NCBI GenBank assembly: GCA_002812745.2
Contig: NCSJ02000286.1
Coordinates: 1 to 55,518 of the forward strand
Source of the DNA: Scytalidium lignicola
Taxonomy: Eukaryota; Ascomycota; Leotiomycetes
Reading direction: 5' to 3'
Length of the DNA: 55,518 nt
Position 1 is the first letter of the stretch, and every line of letters starts with the position of its first letter. Of this stretch, positions 33,402 to 45,884 are shown piece by piece. The position numbers were made by a program, and so were the translations under genes. The notes beneath the pieces were generated by a model that had not been told where the DNA came from, did not search any database, and was given only the letters and a program-made list of their open reading frames with translations.

Positions 33402-34087
33402 AATCATTTCAAAACTAGAAACAAACCATGGATACATAAGTAATTTGAGGGCTCAATTGAAACTGAAGAATACCTTACACTTTTTTAGCTTCATTATTTC
33501 AAATTTCCCATGCGTCATAATTCATCAGTTTAGCGACTCTACGATTTCTGAGGTTATTCGGAATTAAGCACATACATGTACAGTAGTTAATCTTTTGCGA
33601 AACATTCCATCTCACTTCCGAAAACCTCATGGTTTACGCCTTCTAATGTGCCAAGACCCCGGAATTATGAGTTTCAAATCTTAAACATATGCGGATCCAG
33701 GCTTCTGCACTCTGTGTTCAATCTCAGTTTAATTCCAATTTTAATCTTTCAGGTAAAAGTTTTAGAAGATAGCCTTCAAAGTGTGCAGTGCACCATGAGG
33801 TTACAATTTTTCTTCCGGAAATATACTCGGTACCTAACCAACAAGCTCATTCCAACCCTAGATTGGCTAGTCATTGTTATTAATGCCACGAAATTCTAAA
33901 CCCGGCTCATAGATTTAAACAGCGGTAATGCGGGGGAAGAGGGTTTGCACTACAAAGCCGTCCTAAATCGGACGAACCATACGTAAAGCTCTAGTAAAGT
34001 ATAATAAGTAGCTCCATATTTGCAGCTCTTCAAAGTAACATACTCATCATTGTATTTATCATTTATCATTTCTTTTGGTCACACAAT
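33402..34087. promoter_or_regulatory. Promoter region of the OYE-type reductase
   Basis: No convincing ORF (the frame at 33648-33899 lacks domain or codon support). Sites: ATTCGGAAT (33556-33564), CTTCCGAAA (33615-33623), CCCCGGAATTAT (33657-33668) and TTCCGGAAA near 33812. This is the densest set of the shared core in the cluster. Confidence 0.45.
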
Positions 34088-35590
34088 ATGGAACCGTCAG
34101 TTGTACTAGCACAGGTAAATCATCAGTCAAATCTTCTTCACCTAAATCAATTAGCTCATACTAACATACAACTATTCGCATTTTTCCATTAATAGCCCAT
34201 TACTCTCAAGCTATCTGGAAAGACTATTCCCAATCGCCTTTACCGCACTCCACTTAGTGAATATGCGTCGACATATGATGAGGACAACGTTGAAAACAGT
34301 GGAAAACCTCTAGCTAGATATGCAGAATTATACCAAGGTATGTCAGACCTTATTAAAGAGAAAATGGAAGTTCTGGAAGCTAATTATAAGCAATTTAATA
34401 CAGAAATCGCGGATGGAGGTGCTGGTCTGATCTGTTTTGGCAACATCCCAATACACCGAGATAATTTAGAGAACTACAATAATGCAGTGCTTGACCCCAA
34501 CAATCCGTGGGATCCAGTAGCAGCTTTTGCTCCTGCAATCAAAGCCGTGAAATCAAGAGGGGCACTCTGTCTTCCACAATTACAGTTTCCAGGGAGACAG
34601 GTTCCTGAGTTCCTGAACAAGCATCCCAAGTCGTCCTCTGATATCCAACTGAAACCTTGTTTAAACAAAACCTATGGAAAACCAACTCCACTTACAAAAA
34701 GTGAAATTAAGGAACTCATCGGACGATATGTTTGGGCTTCAGACGTTCTTGAAAAGGCAGGAGCGGACGGAATTATTGTGCGTCTTTCTGTCCACATATG
34801 GTGAAATGTCCCATAATAACGGCTTTGTCCTCACAGCTTCACGCTTGTCATGGATACATCATGAATCAGTTTCTATCGCCAAGGATAAATAAACGGATGG
34901 ATGAGGTTGGTGTCTTATATTCCCTAACCAATGAGCAATATTCTCACGAATAATATGTTTATAGTATGGGGGGAGTCTCGAAAACCGTGCTCGATTCATT
35001 CTTGAAGTCGTCGCCGCTATCAAATCTAAACTTCCCTCCGACAAATTTGTTATTGCTGCTAAATTTAGTTGTCAGGACTGTAAGACATTGCGACTCTAAT
35101 ATACTTTTTTAATTAGAGATCACCACTAACCTCTTCGGTAACCTAAATAGTCATCGAGGGCGGACAGAGCTTTGCAGAGCAGTGCGTTGTCATCAAATGG
35201 CTGGAAGAAGCTGGTGTTGATTTCTTCGACATCTCCGGTGGCACATACGAATCACCGGCGTGGAGGGGTAATATCATGACTGAACTTACTGAGCGATCAT
35301 CACAGAAAATACGAGGGAGCTATTTCATTGAATGGGCTCAAGAATTGAAGAAGGTATTGGTAAGTAAAACCAAATCTCTCAGTCTTAGCACATGAGATAT
35401 TATTTCTTTCTAACTACTACAGTCACGGGCGGTTATTGGAACTACTGGAGGTTGGCGTGATGCTTACCGTATGTCAGAAGCGGTTGAGAATGGGGATATT
35501 GATATGATAGGATTGGGTAGACCTTTGAGAGAAGACCCTCAGTTTGTTAACGGAGTTCTTCGAGGAGACGTCATAGAGAGCAAGTTATAA
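34088..35590 (+). CDS. Old Yellow Enzyme-type NAD(P)H:flavin oxidoreductase with SKL tail
   Basis: Six exons (34088-34114, 34196-34777, 34837-34905, 34965-35079, 35151-35359, 35423-35590) give 389 residues, frame kept. Signatures: TPLSEYAS near the start, ADGGAGLICFGNI, LPQLQFPGRQ, then HACHGYIMNQFLSP with the substrate-binding His pair, INKRMDEYGGSLENRARFI, VDFFDISGGTYESP and GLGRPLREDPQFVNG. FMN enzymes of this class reduce activated C=C bonds or dienoyl-CoAs. It ends IESKL, a strong PTS1, so it should be peroxisomal. The stretch GMSDLIKEKMEVLEANYK is extra relative to typical members and could be a retained in-frame segment. Next to the quinate dehydrogenase, it may reduce a ring or side-chain double bond (inference). 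Confidence 0.88.
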
Positions 35591-36787
35591 ACACATAGAA
35601 AATCAGACTATTTCAAATAGAACTCTTGGATTTTTTGTAACTTTAAAGAGGCAAAATTGTAGTAGAGACGAGATTTGAGAAATTGATTTCTAAATCTTAC
35701 AAAAAGCGTACATCTTTCGCTTACCCTTGCAAATGTCTCCACTTTCCTATTTGAAAATAAGGAGTAAATAAAGGGCTGGCTTGGATATCAGTGGGCAACG
35801 AGCCTGCTTGGGTTTATTGCGCTGGCCTGTGCACCTTTTCCGTGAGTTCCATCGTGAGAATGCCTGCTCCACAACTGTTATGACTGATATATGCTTGTAG
35901 ATTTCTATTCTATAAATACGGTTACTTGTTGAGAGCACAAAGCCGTTTTGCTATAAAGGAATAGCTGTATTCTCTCAGATTCATGATTTAAGGATTCTAT
36001 CGGTTATTGAAATGCTGTATTAAGGGTAACTAGATGTGTTGTCTTTGATCTGGAATCATCCTGGAAATCAAAATATAAATAAGGCCTAATAAATTCTAAA
36101 GACTGTATGTTGTGGGAGTGATTGAGGAAAATTACATGTCCGAAAGTATACAAATAGACGAATACATATTGTCAGAGAAATTGTAGATTAACAATTTTGT
36201 ACCATAATAACTTGCATATTTTCTCTAAATTATCCTCGGACCATAAATATCTTCTTAGCACTCCCAGAACATCTTCCCACCAATGCATGGCCAATTGGTG
36301 GCATGCTATGGTTAGCCAAGATGTATAACATCCTTTTCTAGCAGTGTCCGAAGCCGGGACTGCTATTCCACCTAAACACCATTATTATCACCCGAAGGTG
36401 ATAACATGTATACAAGCTTTGCTAAATATGGAGTACGTCCAGTTCACTCCTTGGATTTATCAACAAAGACACTAACAAACCCCTGGCTTCATGTTCAGAT
36501 GGATAGCGTGCTCGTTTGTTTAGGTTAAAAGTGCAAACACTATCCTCTTAAATCTCATACAAGTATTCTCTGAACTTCATTATCGTATGTCAGCATACCA
36601 CTTTATTAACTCCACGGTGATATTATATTTCACCAATCTACTAAAACAAATTACACTCTGTAATCGTCTAATTCAAAGGAGACACTCAATTCTATTCCTT
36701 TTACCCAAGATCTATGTTGACTCACAAATCAAATACTATAACATGACAAATCTTAACTCTAAATAACCTACAAACATAATTTCCTAA
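35591..36787. other. Convergent intergenic region
   Basis: About 1.2 kb between the OYE and TF2 3' ends. It divides the cluster into two halves. AT-rich, with no supported gene, tRNA or paired repeat. Confidence 0.4.
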
Positions 36788-39687
36788 TCAAGCCACGCCC
36801 CCAAAGCCCTGCCCAAAAAATTCTTGGAACATTATCGTATAATCCCCTCCAAATGTCCCTTCTTCCTCCATCATTTGTGGAGTAAAGAAGGGATCGAAAC
36901 ACAAAAGCGTGTCATCTCCCTGGAACGGTAACGATTCCATCTCGTTACTAGAAGAATCAAAAGTTGCGGTAGCTGTCGTCAGTATATCATCATTCTGAAC
37001 ATCTTGTGTTCGAAGATTATGGACATAGTCTCTAATTGTAGCTGATTGGGCACGTACAATCATCATAAGATGCTGTCCCAAGAGAGCGGCAATTCCAAAG
37101 CGATGGAGAGGGGTTGATCCCGCTTTTTCAAGTTGTAGTGCTAGTTGAGAAAGTAAAGTGAGAAGTTCTATATCTGACCCAGGTTGCCTTCCATGTGCAG
37201 ATGGGAAGAGCTAGCTTATATTTCAGCTTTCAGGTCAAATATAAAGTAACTGACTGGGGTTTTGAACACACCTTGAGAGCTAGAACTGCTGCATAAGATA
37301 ACATGGCCCAACTATACGGGAAGTAATTAGATATTGAATTTCTATCAGGATGACAACATTAACTTACGTAGGAGCTAGCATGCAATACAACGGCTCTCCA
37401 ATGTCTTGCAGATCTCGAACAGCAACTTCACAGCATTCAACTGCAGCCTCGAAGCAATCCTTTTTGATAGCTTGAGCATCAACCTTGAATACATTTGAAT
37501 CATGTAAAGCAAATGAAAGTGCCCAAAGTCGCCCATGCATATAAACATAACGTAAAAAGACGCTTGACAAGAACTCAGTAGGATCAGAAAGGTTTGCCGT
37601 CGTTGGCAACCAGGTCTGACACCAGGATGAGAGGCTCTTATTAAAGAATTTCCGTACCCAGTATGGATCAGACTGCTGTTGAAGAGCCTCCGTTCTCAAG
37701 TCTTCGTGCATGTGAGCTAACTGTCGACGGAAGAGAATGAAAGCACATGTATGCTTATCAGTGTCAATGGCTAGGTCATGTCTCCACCAGGATTCGATAT
37801 GCAGAGTGAGCTCATTCTCGGGGAACGGATTCATTCGACCTCTAGCTGCGCTGCTGGCTCGCTCCCATAAGAAGATCCTTAACCATGTCCGCTCTCGATT
37901 ACGAGCTAATCGCTGTCGAAATTCGGCAGGTCCCATATGGGTTCTCGGGCTGTTTGACATATTCGCTGGATATTGTTGAGGAGAACCCGTTGGTGTTGGT
38001 TCTCTTAATGTTTCGGCACCGGTTCGACCTGATAAATCTCTGCATCGTTGATCAAGGCCTAGATCTGCTGCAACTCCAAAGGCGTACATGGTATATAGCC
38101 AAGTGCGCTCTTCATACATTGATGATGCAGGAGTTGCCGAAAGCAGAGAAATGTAATATCCTTGGATGATATCGACGGACTTGTAGCCACAGGTATGCAC
38201 ATGCTTCGAAAGCTTTTCTCCATGTAATCGAAGTCTCTTAGCAAGAGTACTGCAATCGGGATTAAACTGGGCCGTGATGGCCAACATCCAGGTGAAAAGA
38301 AGAGCTGAACGAGTGCGAACAAAGGTTGGTGTGTGCAATTTGGGGTCTAGAATTCCATTAATGGGATGCAGTCGATGGAAGTAGATAGGGAAAAGGTCTT
38401 CAGCTTCCTCCATAGTTACGATGCCAAGTTCTACGGGGTCAACATCTGGACCGGTGTCACGTCTCCACTGTGGTTCTGGGGGTTTGAAATAATCCGAACA
38501 GCGATAGGACCGAGGTTCTGGATCGAGGAGAGCATCCAATCCTTTTTCCAGACGTTCGAAGCCTATCTTTAGGGGTAATTGTACACATCCAGGCAGAGAT
38601 CGAAGGTCATGTTTCAGTCTGGACGACTCAGTAGTGATGGGACTCTCATATGGCCTAGATGGAGACTCTGAGCTCGATAAAGGAGAGGGCTGAGTAGAGC
38701 TAGCATAATGGCTCTCTCGTGCCCGAGCAGCGCCGGCTGCATCAGCTAGCAAGCCAAAGGGGTTGCTAACTGTGCTGGGCTCCGTCTCTGAAGTGAGTGT
38801 TTCTTGCATGGGCAACTGCTGAACTGCTTCTGCTGCAGCATCTGCCAGCATTCTGAATGATGAATCCTCGACTACGGTATGCTCTCCTCCCATGGCTGGT
38901 CGTTCTCCTGGCATCTGCTGCACTGTTCCTGCGGCATCTGCCAACAGTCCAAACGGATGACTGACCCTTCCAGATCCCATGTCCGAGGGTGTTTGAGGCG
39001 CCGAATCTGGTTGAAGGCAAGTTGGCAGAGTAGTTGAACACGGTGTACGGGTCGTTTGCAGAGATAGCGCTGGAGCTGGAGGAGTAAATCCGGCACCTCC
39101 TGACTCAGGAACTGCAGGTTGCTCCAAATCTTGGACAAATCCAGGATCCAGATCTCCCGGCTCCGTGTGATTAGTGCCCTGCTTGTCCGAATCCAGATTG
39201 GGAACCAGGTCGCTTTCAAAAATAAACTCGTTGGGGTTGCTCTGATCGGAGTCACTCTGCAGTAACGAAACAACGTCCATGATATTATTAGTGGCTGCCG
39301 ATGGCGGAGGTTGAGATTTCTTCTGCGCCTTCTTAAGCTCCGACTCGATTTGACGCCACGCCTTCTCAATGCCTTTGTATCTACCCACAGAGCCTCGTTT
39401 TCGTCCCATGGGACGAGGTTTGGGAATTCTGCATGCCTTGCCGCTGCGAGAACAGCGTTCACAGGGCTCCAACACGTCGGCACCCGGCAGCATGGGGGAT
39501 TCGCTACGAATGCATCTCATCTACGCAAATGAGCATCAAAGAGCGGGATGGTTCACACAGCAAGTTCATAATAAAAATGGCCTACCTTGAGTCTGCGACA
39601 GGCTTCGCATGCTGCGACAGTTGACGAGCGGCGAGTTGATGTTGAGGTCCATTGCTCGGGCTCGGCTGCTTCTGCACTGGCCGCCAT
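36788..39687 (-). CDS. Zn2Cys6 transcription factor 2
   Basis: Four exons on the minus strand (39687-39586, 39520-37368, 37311-37272, 37210-36788) give 905 residues, sum divisible by three. The zinc cluster spans the first intron: ACEACRRLK joins to MRCIRSESPML, then CERCSRSGKACRI. The loop between Cys3 and Cys4 is long (16 residues). It is followed by GRKRGSVGRYKGIEKAWRQI, a basic and coiled linker. A low-complexity region contains three PFGLLADAAG-type repeats (about residues 190-270). The fungal_trans middle homology region follows (LFPIYFHRLHPINGILDPK, RTWLYTMYAFGVAADLGLD). A conventional ORF call from 39520 would lose the first three Cys. It probably regulates the right half of the cluster; its target sites are unknown. 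Confidence 0.9.
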
Positions 39688-40155
39688 CGTAGGCCAGGAT
39701 GATTTCCTCCACGCGACATTACAGAATCAGAGATGCAAAACCAGGAGAAAAGACGGGGAAGGGGGAGAAGAGCCCAAGGCGAGACCCCATCAAGGGTTTG
39801 ATGGTGCGGGGTAGTTAGTGTCTGAGCTGCTCAGCACCTAGGCAGATCCAGGGCTGGGAAAGCCCCGAAGATTGCCGTAGTAGATTAGCAACCAACGCCG
39901 CGTCAATAATCCAGGAGCAATAACAGCAATTACAGCAATGATGGATCAACTACAGATTCCCTGGTTGGCTGGTGATTATTGTGTCTGGCAGCACTGAACC
40001 ACGACGCTATCTCACCTTCCAGCTACGACATCTACACAGTTACTATTATACGGTTACCCCTAAATGCAGAATTTTATCTACTTCAAGCAACAAGTATTTA
40101 CAGTAACTACAGTCTCAATATACACAAAAGATCTTACAGACATAGGTGACAATAA
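39688..40155. promoter_or_regulatory. Upstream region of TF2 and 3' end of MFS 2
   Basis: No gene. More GC-rich than other spacers. Contains a short CAATTACAGCAATGA-type repeat near 39920 but no clear regulatory palindrome. Confidence 0.35.
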
Positions 40156-41787
40156 TCATTGCTTGGCATCCTCGAGCTCGAGCACTGCAACATGCTCCAC
40201 ATTGCTTTCCTTCGCGTCTCCCTTGTCTCTGTGTGTGATATCTCCCACTTGCCGCACAATCTTCACTGCCTCGTCATACGACANTTTTCGACCCTCCCTC
40301 GTACTTGGTTTCGAAAATTCGGTCCACCTGTTCAAGAGACAGCCCCGCAGTCTCGATGTAAAAGAGCCAGATCAGCGGCAAGAATGAAAAGTTGAATGTG
40401 CAGAAGATCAGATAGAACTTCCACCCGAGGTTGGTAATGCCAGGCGGAGTGATGAGGACCACAACGTAGACAAACGCCCATTGCACTATCATCGCTATGG
40501 CAGCGCCGGTGTTGCGCATTTTATGCGAGTTGATTTCGGAAGGATAGATGAATGGAATGTTCAGATACGAGGTTCCCTGGATACAACTTCGTTAGTTATC
40601 CTGCGTAAAAGAATGAATAAAATAAAAATAACCTCATGAAACTCATGACTACATCGTGTACTCACCTGGAAGACATAAAATATGAAGATCCAAGATACAG
40701 CGAAAGCCCCCATGGGCTTGGTCCCATAACTAAGACCTAATGCCGCCATGCCAAAGCACACACTCTGCCCAAAGGCGCCAATCATCAAGAGAATCTTGCG
40801 GCCAACTCGGTCAACAAGAAGTGTTCCAACAAAGGCCCAGACACCAAAGAGTATGAAGTCTACCACCGACAACACCAAAGCAAAACGCGCACTATAGCCA
40901 AAGGAGTTGACAAGGACAACTGGGAGATAGTAGGCAATGACATTTGTACCACCAACTTGTTGCATGAACGACGGACCGGCACCAAGCAAGATGCGTCGAA
41001 AGGTCTGCTGTCTGCCACCACTGAAGACTTCGCGAAGGCCAGGTTTTTGTTCCATCCTCTCCCATTCGACCGCATCCACGATAAGAGCCAAGCTATCATT
41101 GACTTCTTGTGAATCCTGCGGTTTGGCAAACAAGCGCGCGATAACCTGTCGGGCCTCGTCCGTTCGATCCTTTAAAACCAGCCAGCGCGGCGACTCAGGC
41201 ATGAAACTGACGAGGCCAATGGTCACAAATGCAAAGAAGCACTGAAATGCTAGAGGAAAGCGCCAGATCACGTCTTTGTCCTGGTTGGCGTATGTGAAAC
41301 CGAGATTGATCAAACTGGCGATGACCAGGCCGGCAATAAGCAGGATGAGCTGGAGGGATATGAGCCGTCCACGATGTTGCGGCTTCGAAGTTTCACTCTG
41401 CCATAGTGGAATAGCTGTAGTATTAATTCCCGTCCCCACGCCAGTGATGATGCGCGCGACGATGATATGAGGCAAGGAGAAGGCGCAGGATTGGAGAGCG
41501 CCGCCAATGATAATGGTGGTACACGCAAGAGCGATAGAGCGTCGTCGACCAAGCTTGTCACCCGTAAATACCGAGAGCAGGGCTCCCAGCATGCACCCCA
41601 GATCGTAGCTGGAGACAATCTGACCCTGGGTGGTCGAGTTGGGATTGTTGAAGGTCTTGAGGAAGGCTGAGATGGAAAGCAGGCCCCCGAAGACCCCCTG
41701 GTCGTAGCCAAACAGCAGGAATCCAGCACCCGAGGTCAGGGTAATGCACGCTGTCAGCGCCCTTCCCTCCAGACTGCGGAGAAACAT
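40156..41787 (-). CDS. MFS sugar-porter-type transporter 2
   Basis: ATG 41787 (MFLRSLEGRALTACITLTS) to TGA 40156, one intron at 40577-40665. Signatures: FLLFGYDQGVFGGLL, GDKLGRRRSI, RGRLISLQ, WRFPLAFQCFF, PESPRWLVLKDRTDEA, VDRVGRKIL and FIYPSEINSHKMRNTGAA, ending ETAGLSLEQVDRIFE, with 12 probable membrane helices. It is a full-length sugar-porter family member of about 510 residues. An N at 40284 beside a T run causes an apparent frame change. The reading after it (YDEAVKIVRQVGD to LELEDAKQ, stop) is clearly the genuine tail, so the break is a sequencing artefact. Probably the second importer of the cluster. Confidence 0.88.
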
Positions 41788-42496
41788 CTTTTCAGTTAGA
41801 TTTTCGAGTAAGGGGACCACTGCTGACCTAAAGCAGGGCCTGGGGTTGAGAGATGTGATCTTTATACAGCAAAGGTAGGCAGAGAGAATCTAAAAGACAG
41901 AGTTCCCAGACCGGACAGTAAAAGAATTGACCGGGGATAGAATCTTCACCACCCCCAGACCCCAGAAAGACCCACGATCTAGATTGAGAAAGTCTATCTC
42001 AAGATAGACTAGCTAAGCTGTATCCCAGATAGTTAATCAACTACTGAGCGGCAAGTCTGCCAGTGCCCCTCAAAAATCTCCCATCGAAATAGAACCATGC
42101 ATTCCAATCTATTGAGTTCAAGATTAGGACCGGCCGGCTTACACATGTATTAATTCTTGTATGGCTACATCCTATACTCGAGATTCCGTATATATAATAC
42201 GTCAATGCAACGGAATAGGAGGAGAGCTTTGGTAACTATAACCACATTTGACATCATGCGCCACCAAATATTATCACGCAAACCGCATATTATTGCCACA
42301 AATGAAAGCTCATGATTGTGATGGCATTATGTGTATTCACCTTGTCAAGAAGTACAAGTGATAATCCTCTATTGAAGAGAAATCCCGAGACCATTTAGAT
42401 CATGCATAAAAATGATGTTCATTTCAAGGTTGAGACTAGATACACACACACACACACACACACACACAAGGGGGGTAACACATAAGACAAGAAACC
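41788..42496. other. Intergenic region with microsatellite
   Basis: Promoter of MFS 2 and 3' end of the flavoprotein gene. No ORF. Holds a (CA)n tract at 42441-42469. Confidence 0.45.
42441..42469 (+). repeat. (CA)n microsatellite
   Basis: About 14 uninterrupted CA units followed by AGGGGGG, just 3' of the flavoprotein gene. Confidence 0.95.
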
Positions 42497-44371
42497 TCAC
42501 AACCGTGATCCAATAAGCTGGTTCTCATCATAGTGGACGTCTTTGGGATTTGCGGCGGGTAACGCTGGCCGTGACAGATTCAGCTCGGTCGCAATAGCAC
42601 GAGAAGCCCAGAGTCCCGTCACGAATGCCAGCGCAAGACCGCCCGCATAGCCCAAGTTGCTGAAGCCGCCCGCATCGACACCGGCGACCAGAAGCCCTGG
42701 AATGGGCGTTTTGTCAGTAGTCAACGCGTGGCCCTTGGAGTCAATTGCAATGCCACCGTAGGTGAAAGTGATACTAGACGTACACCAGTTAGCCAAACCC
42801 GGCGCACAGTCTAATTATTAGGATTACTAGGGGAACGGCTTCCAGAGAGCAACTTACGAAGGCTGGACCTCCATAACATAGAACGGTCCTTCGCCGTCAA
42901 TAAGGGGGACGGGAACCGGACCGGACCGTCCCACAGGAGCATCGAGCGATGTAGAGAGATCCCCGAGGCGTACAGCTTGGTCATATCGCTGCAGTGTCCG
43001 TTGAGCTTCAATCCCGTCAGCTCCCCATCGAATTAGGATGTCTACTAGTCCGTCCAGCGTAGGTGCACTGGCAACGTTGCATCCGTGGTCACGCGCCTTC
43101 TGGAGACGGTCGATGTCCCCAGCGTTGGGGAACAATGCTGATACACAGTGCTGGGCGCGTGTTTTCTCACTATCAAGCACATAAGAGAGTAAAATTAGAA
43201 CCCCTGTTTCACTGCAGAAGATTATCTAGATCTGTAGAATGGGGTGTGAAAACCTACTTGAACAGCAGAAACCCGCGCCTCTTCTCTTGCTTAGCTAGAT
43301 GCTGGTTCACGATCTCATCTCCGGTTGTCTCATCTGCGAACCTCTTACCCGCTTCATTGATCAGTATGCAATACTTGCTCTCTGTGTTTAAACGTCCATT
43401 AGTTTCAGTCGCTTGCTAAATACATGTACTTTGTTTTCCAATTGATCATGGGGGCTTACGATATTGTGCCAGTGGCAGATAATCCTTAGGATCAACATCT
43501 TCTGCTCGAAGTGGTGCAGCCAGCAGGTGCCCATAGTATGTATTCATCCCACGGCTTGTCCCGGCGCCCACGCAAGTGGCCAGAGTGAGGCCATCGCCAA
43601 CAGAACCACGGTTTGAGCGTACAAATATATTATCACCTCCCTGACCTAAATATCGAGCTGTGAGGCTCGGCGAACCTTGGAATCCTCCTGTTGCCAGCAC
43701 AACAATCTTAGCCTTGACTTCCAGGTACTGAGATTGACGTCCCTCTGCTGAATTACGACGTATGATGGCACCTACAACACGGGATCCAGGAACTCCAGGT
43801 CTCTCTTGCAGTAGTTTCACGACTGAGGTGTTCAGGAATACCTCTGATCCCGTCTTGCTTCCTTTGATCTTCTTCAGATGCAACTCGTGGAGAGATGGAA
43901 TTTTGATGGGATACCCAATCCCTAAAAGAATCATGATCAGTAACTAGAAATCTCAACCATAATATTATCTCAGGAAAGCAGAACTTTACCAATGGTCATG
44001 ATGGGAGAAAATCTATTAAATGTCGGTATTCCACTCTGCCGCATCCATTCCACAGCTGGGAGATAGTCATCCAACCAGGCGCGCTGTAACGCTGGATCAC
44101 CATCTGGAATCCAGCCTCTTATGCTCTCATAACTCTTAGGAGCCCAACTGAAGAAAACGACTTCTTTAGAATTTTTCTTTTCATTTTCTAAGGCACATGC
44201 TAAAATTTGAAAGACTTACAACATGCCAGCCGAGTAATTTGAGGATCCGCCGACCTGGTACTGCTTCTCAACAACCAGCACTTTTGCCCCTGCGGCTGCT
44301 GCAAACGATGCTGTCGACATCCCCGACATTCCACCGCCACATACTAACACATCAACCGTAATAGCCTCCAT
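42497..44371 (-). CDS. FAD-binding fumarate-reductase-type flavoprotein
   Basis: Start ATG 44371 (MEAITVDVLVCGGGMSGMS), stop 42497, five or six exons. The dinucleotide-binding motif VLVCGGGMSGMSTASFA and VVEKQYQVGGSSNYSAGM are followed, after an intron at about 44147-44219, by WAPKSYESIRGWIPDG. Later come IVVLATGGFQGS, GDGLTLATCVGAG, and the C-terminal TYGGIAIDSKGHALT and GLLVAGVDAGGFSNLGYAGG typical of FAD_binding_2 proteins (fumarate reductase, ketosteroid dehydrogenase, tricarballylate dehydrogenase-like). These add or remove hydrogen across C-C bonds next to carbonyl or carboxyl groups. On a hydroaromatic acid such chemistry could desaturate or reduce the ring (inference). No PTS1 (GSRL is at best a weak SRL-like tail). 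Small exons around 43180-43440 and 42800 are approximate. Confidence 0.85.
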
Positions 44372-45884
44372 TATTGACAAAGCGTCTATCTTCTTCAAAG
44401 GTGGTCTCTTACAAAAAGAAAGATTACAAGTATCACATCTATTACCTTTGCTTCCACGAAATATATCCGTAAATACAAAAAAAAATGTATCAGATAATGC
44501 AGATAGATAAACAAATTCTTGTAGCTATAAAACCTCTAGCTTCATCCCACTAACAGTGGTTCCATGTTGGGCTTATATCGGCATCCAGATTTACATCCCG
44601 GCTTAGATCCAAAAACTCCTTGAATCTTCAGAGCTGAGACTTCTGGCTAAAGTTATAACCTGTTCCGGTTCCGGAAGCATCGCAACATTACTGCCTATCA
44701 CTATTACGGTGATTGCTATGTTTTCAGTCTACAATAGCTTTGAATTAAATTGAACATATTAGAATCTAGTTTACTTACGAGCGTCATATTCTCTAAACCA
44801 AAGTCCAGAAGCTTCACATCACTATTAAAGCAATTCATCCTCGTTCTTAAGATTGTAAATATTTGCAACTAACACTGCAGAACCTTCAATCTCTACACTC
44901 ATGAAAGAGATAATCTGTACGTCATCATCGTCAGATTTGGCCCGCTACCGGTGTCAGGCTGTGGGTTCTTGAAGCTTGAAGGAATGGAGTGCAGAAAGTC
45001 TTCCGGAAGATAGATTTAATGGCCGGATTAAATGTGTTCTGGCCAATCAGATTTAATCAATGGTTACCTCGGTCGGTATTTGGAGCTTGGGCCTTGGGAG
45101 CTCTCAGCACGATGTTCTGAAGGAGTTGAGCTTTTCTGAATGTATGTTAAAATAATTGAAAATTGTAGTAATTTAGTTTCTGAAATTTAATATAAATGCT
45201 CTAGTTAGGGTTTTAGATGTTATCCATTGTTTGATTCTAAGTGCCACATGGCTTGGCATATATATTCACAATTTGGTACCCAAATTTAAAAGCTAATCAA
45301 ACCTTTATCTTCACCAGGCACAATTGATTAATTAGCCTCTCCTTTTACATTAATAGCTAATTATTTCTGGAGTGGTAACTTGAAAATAGTTATAATATTT
45401 TATAGTAAATGTTGGCTATTTCGTAGAGATGCGGTCCCAGATTGGGAAAAAGAAGTGAAAGTGCGTTCCAGTGAGCATAATGCCTATCAAGCGACATAGT
45501 TTTTGATCTGCTGTGATCATTGTTGTCTCTGAAGTTGTTGACGATTTTAGAGCTTTACAAGGAAAGCATTATAAGGAATAAAAATGGCCTACGGCTTGCG
45601 ATGTGCACAGTTGGGGGGGTTTTCTAGGAATGATGCAATATGTTCAATGAAAATGTAGCAATCATGATACGAATAGTGAATTATAGCAAAATTTTTAGTC
45701 CAAGTTCAAGTTCAGTTTTATAACCACCATCATCAAATAAAGCTCGGGTGAAGAGATGAATTCACCGATTATTTCATAGTATTTCGAGAACAAGTATCAG
45801 CATCGGACCTCCACTCTTATCGATCACGGTCATTACGTACCCTCGACTGATTCCTAAAGATGTGACAAACCCAATTCCTCGGTC
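44372..45884. other. Long AT-rich intergenic region
   Basis: Includes the flavoprotein promoter, with ATCCCGGCTTAGATCC (about 44597) and GTTCCGGTTCCGGAAGC (about 44664-44680) as candidate Zn2Cys6 sites. The remainder (45100-45880) holds nothing I can support. Confidence 0.4.

Noticed and set aside
33648..33899. 83-codon plus-strand ORF between quinate dehydrogenase and OYE
   Set aside because: AT-rich, no domain, and it lies in the promoter that carries the shared motif.
38872..39483. 203-codon minus-strand frame overlapping TF2
   Set aside because: Arg/Ser/Leu-rich shadow of the TF2 coding frame, without a start context or domain.
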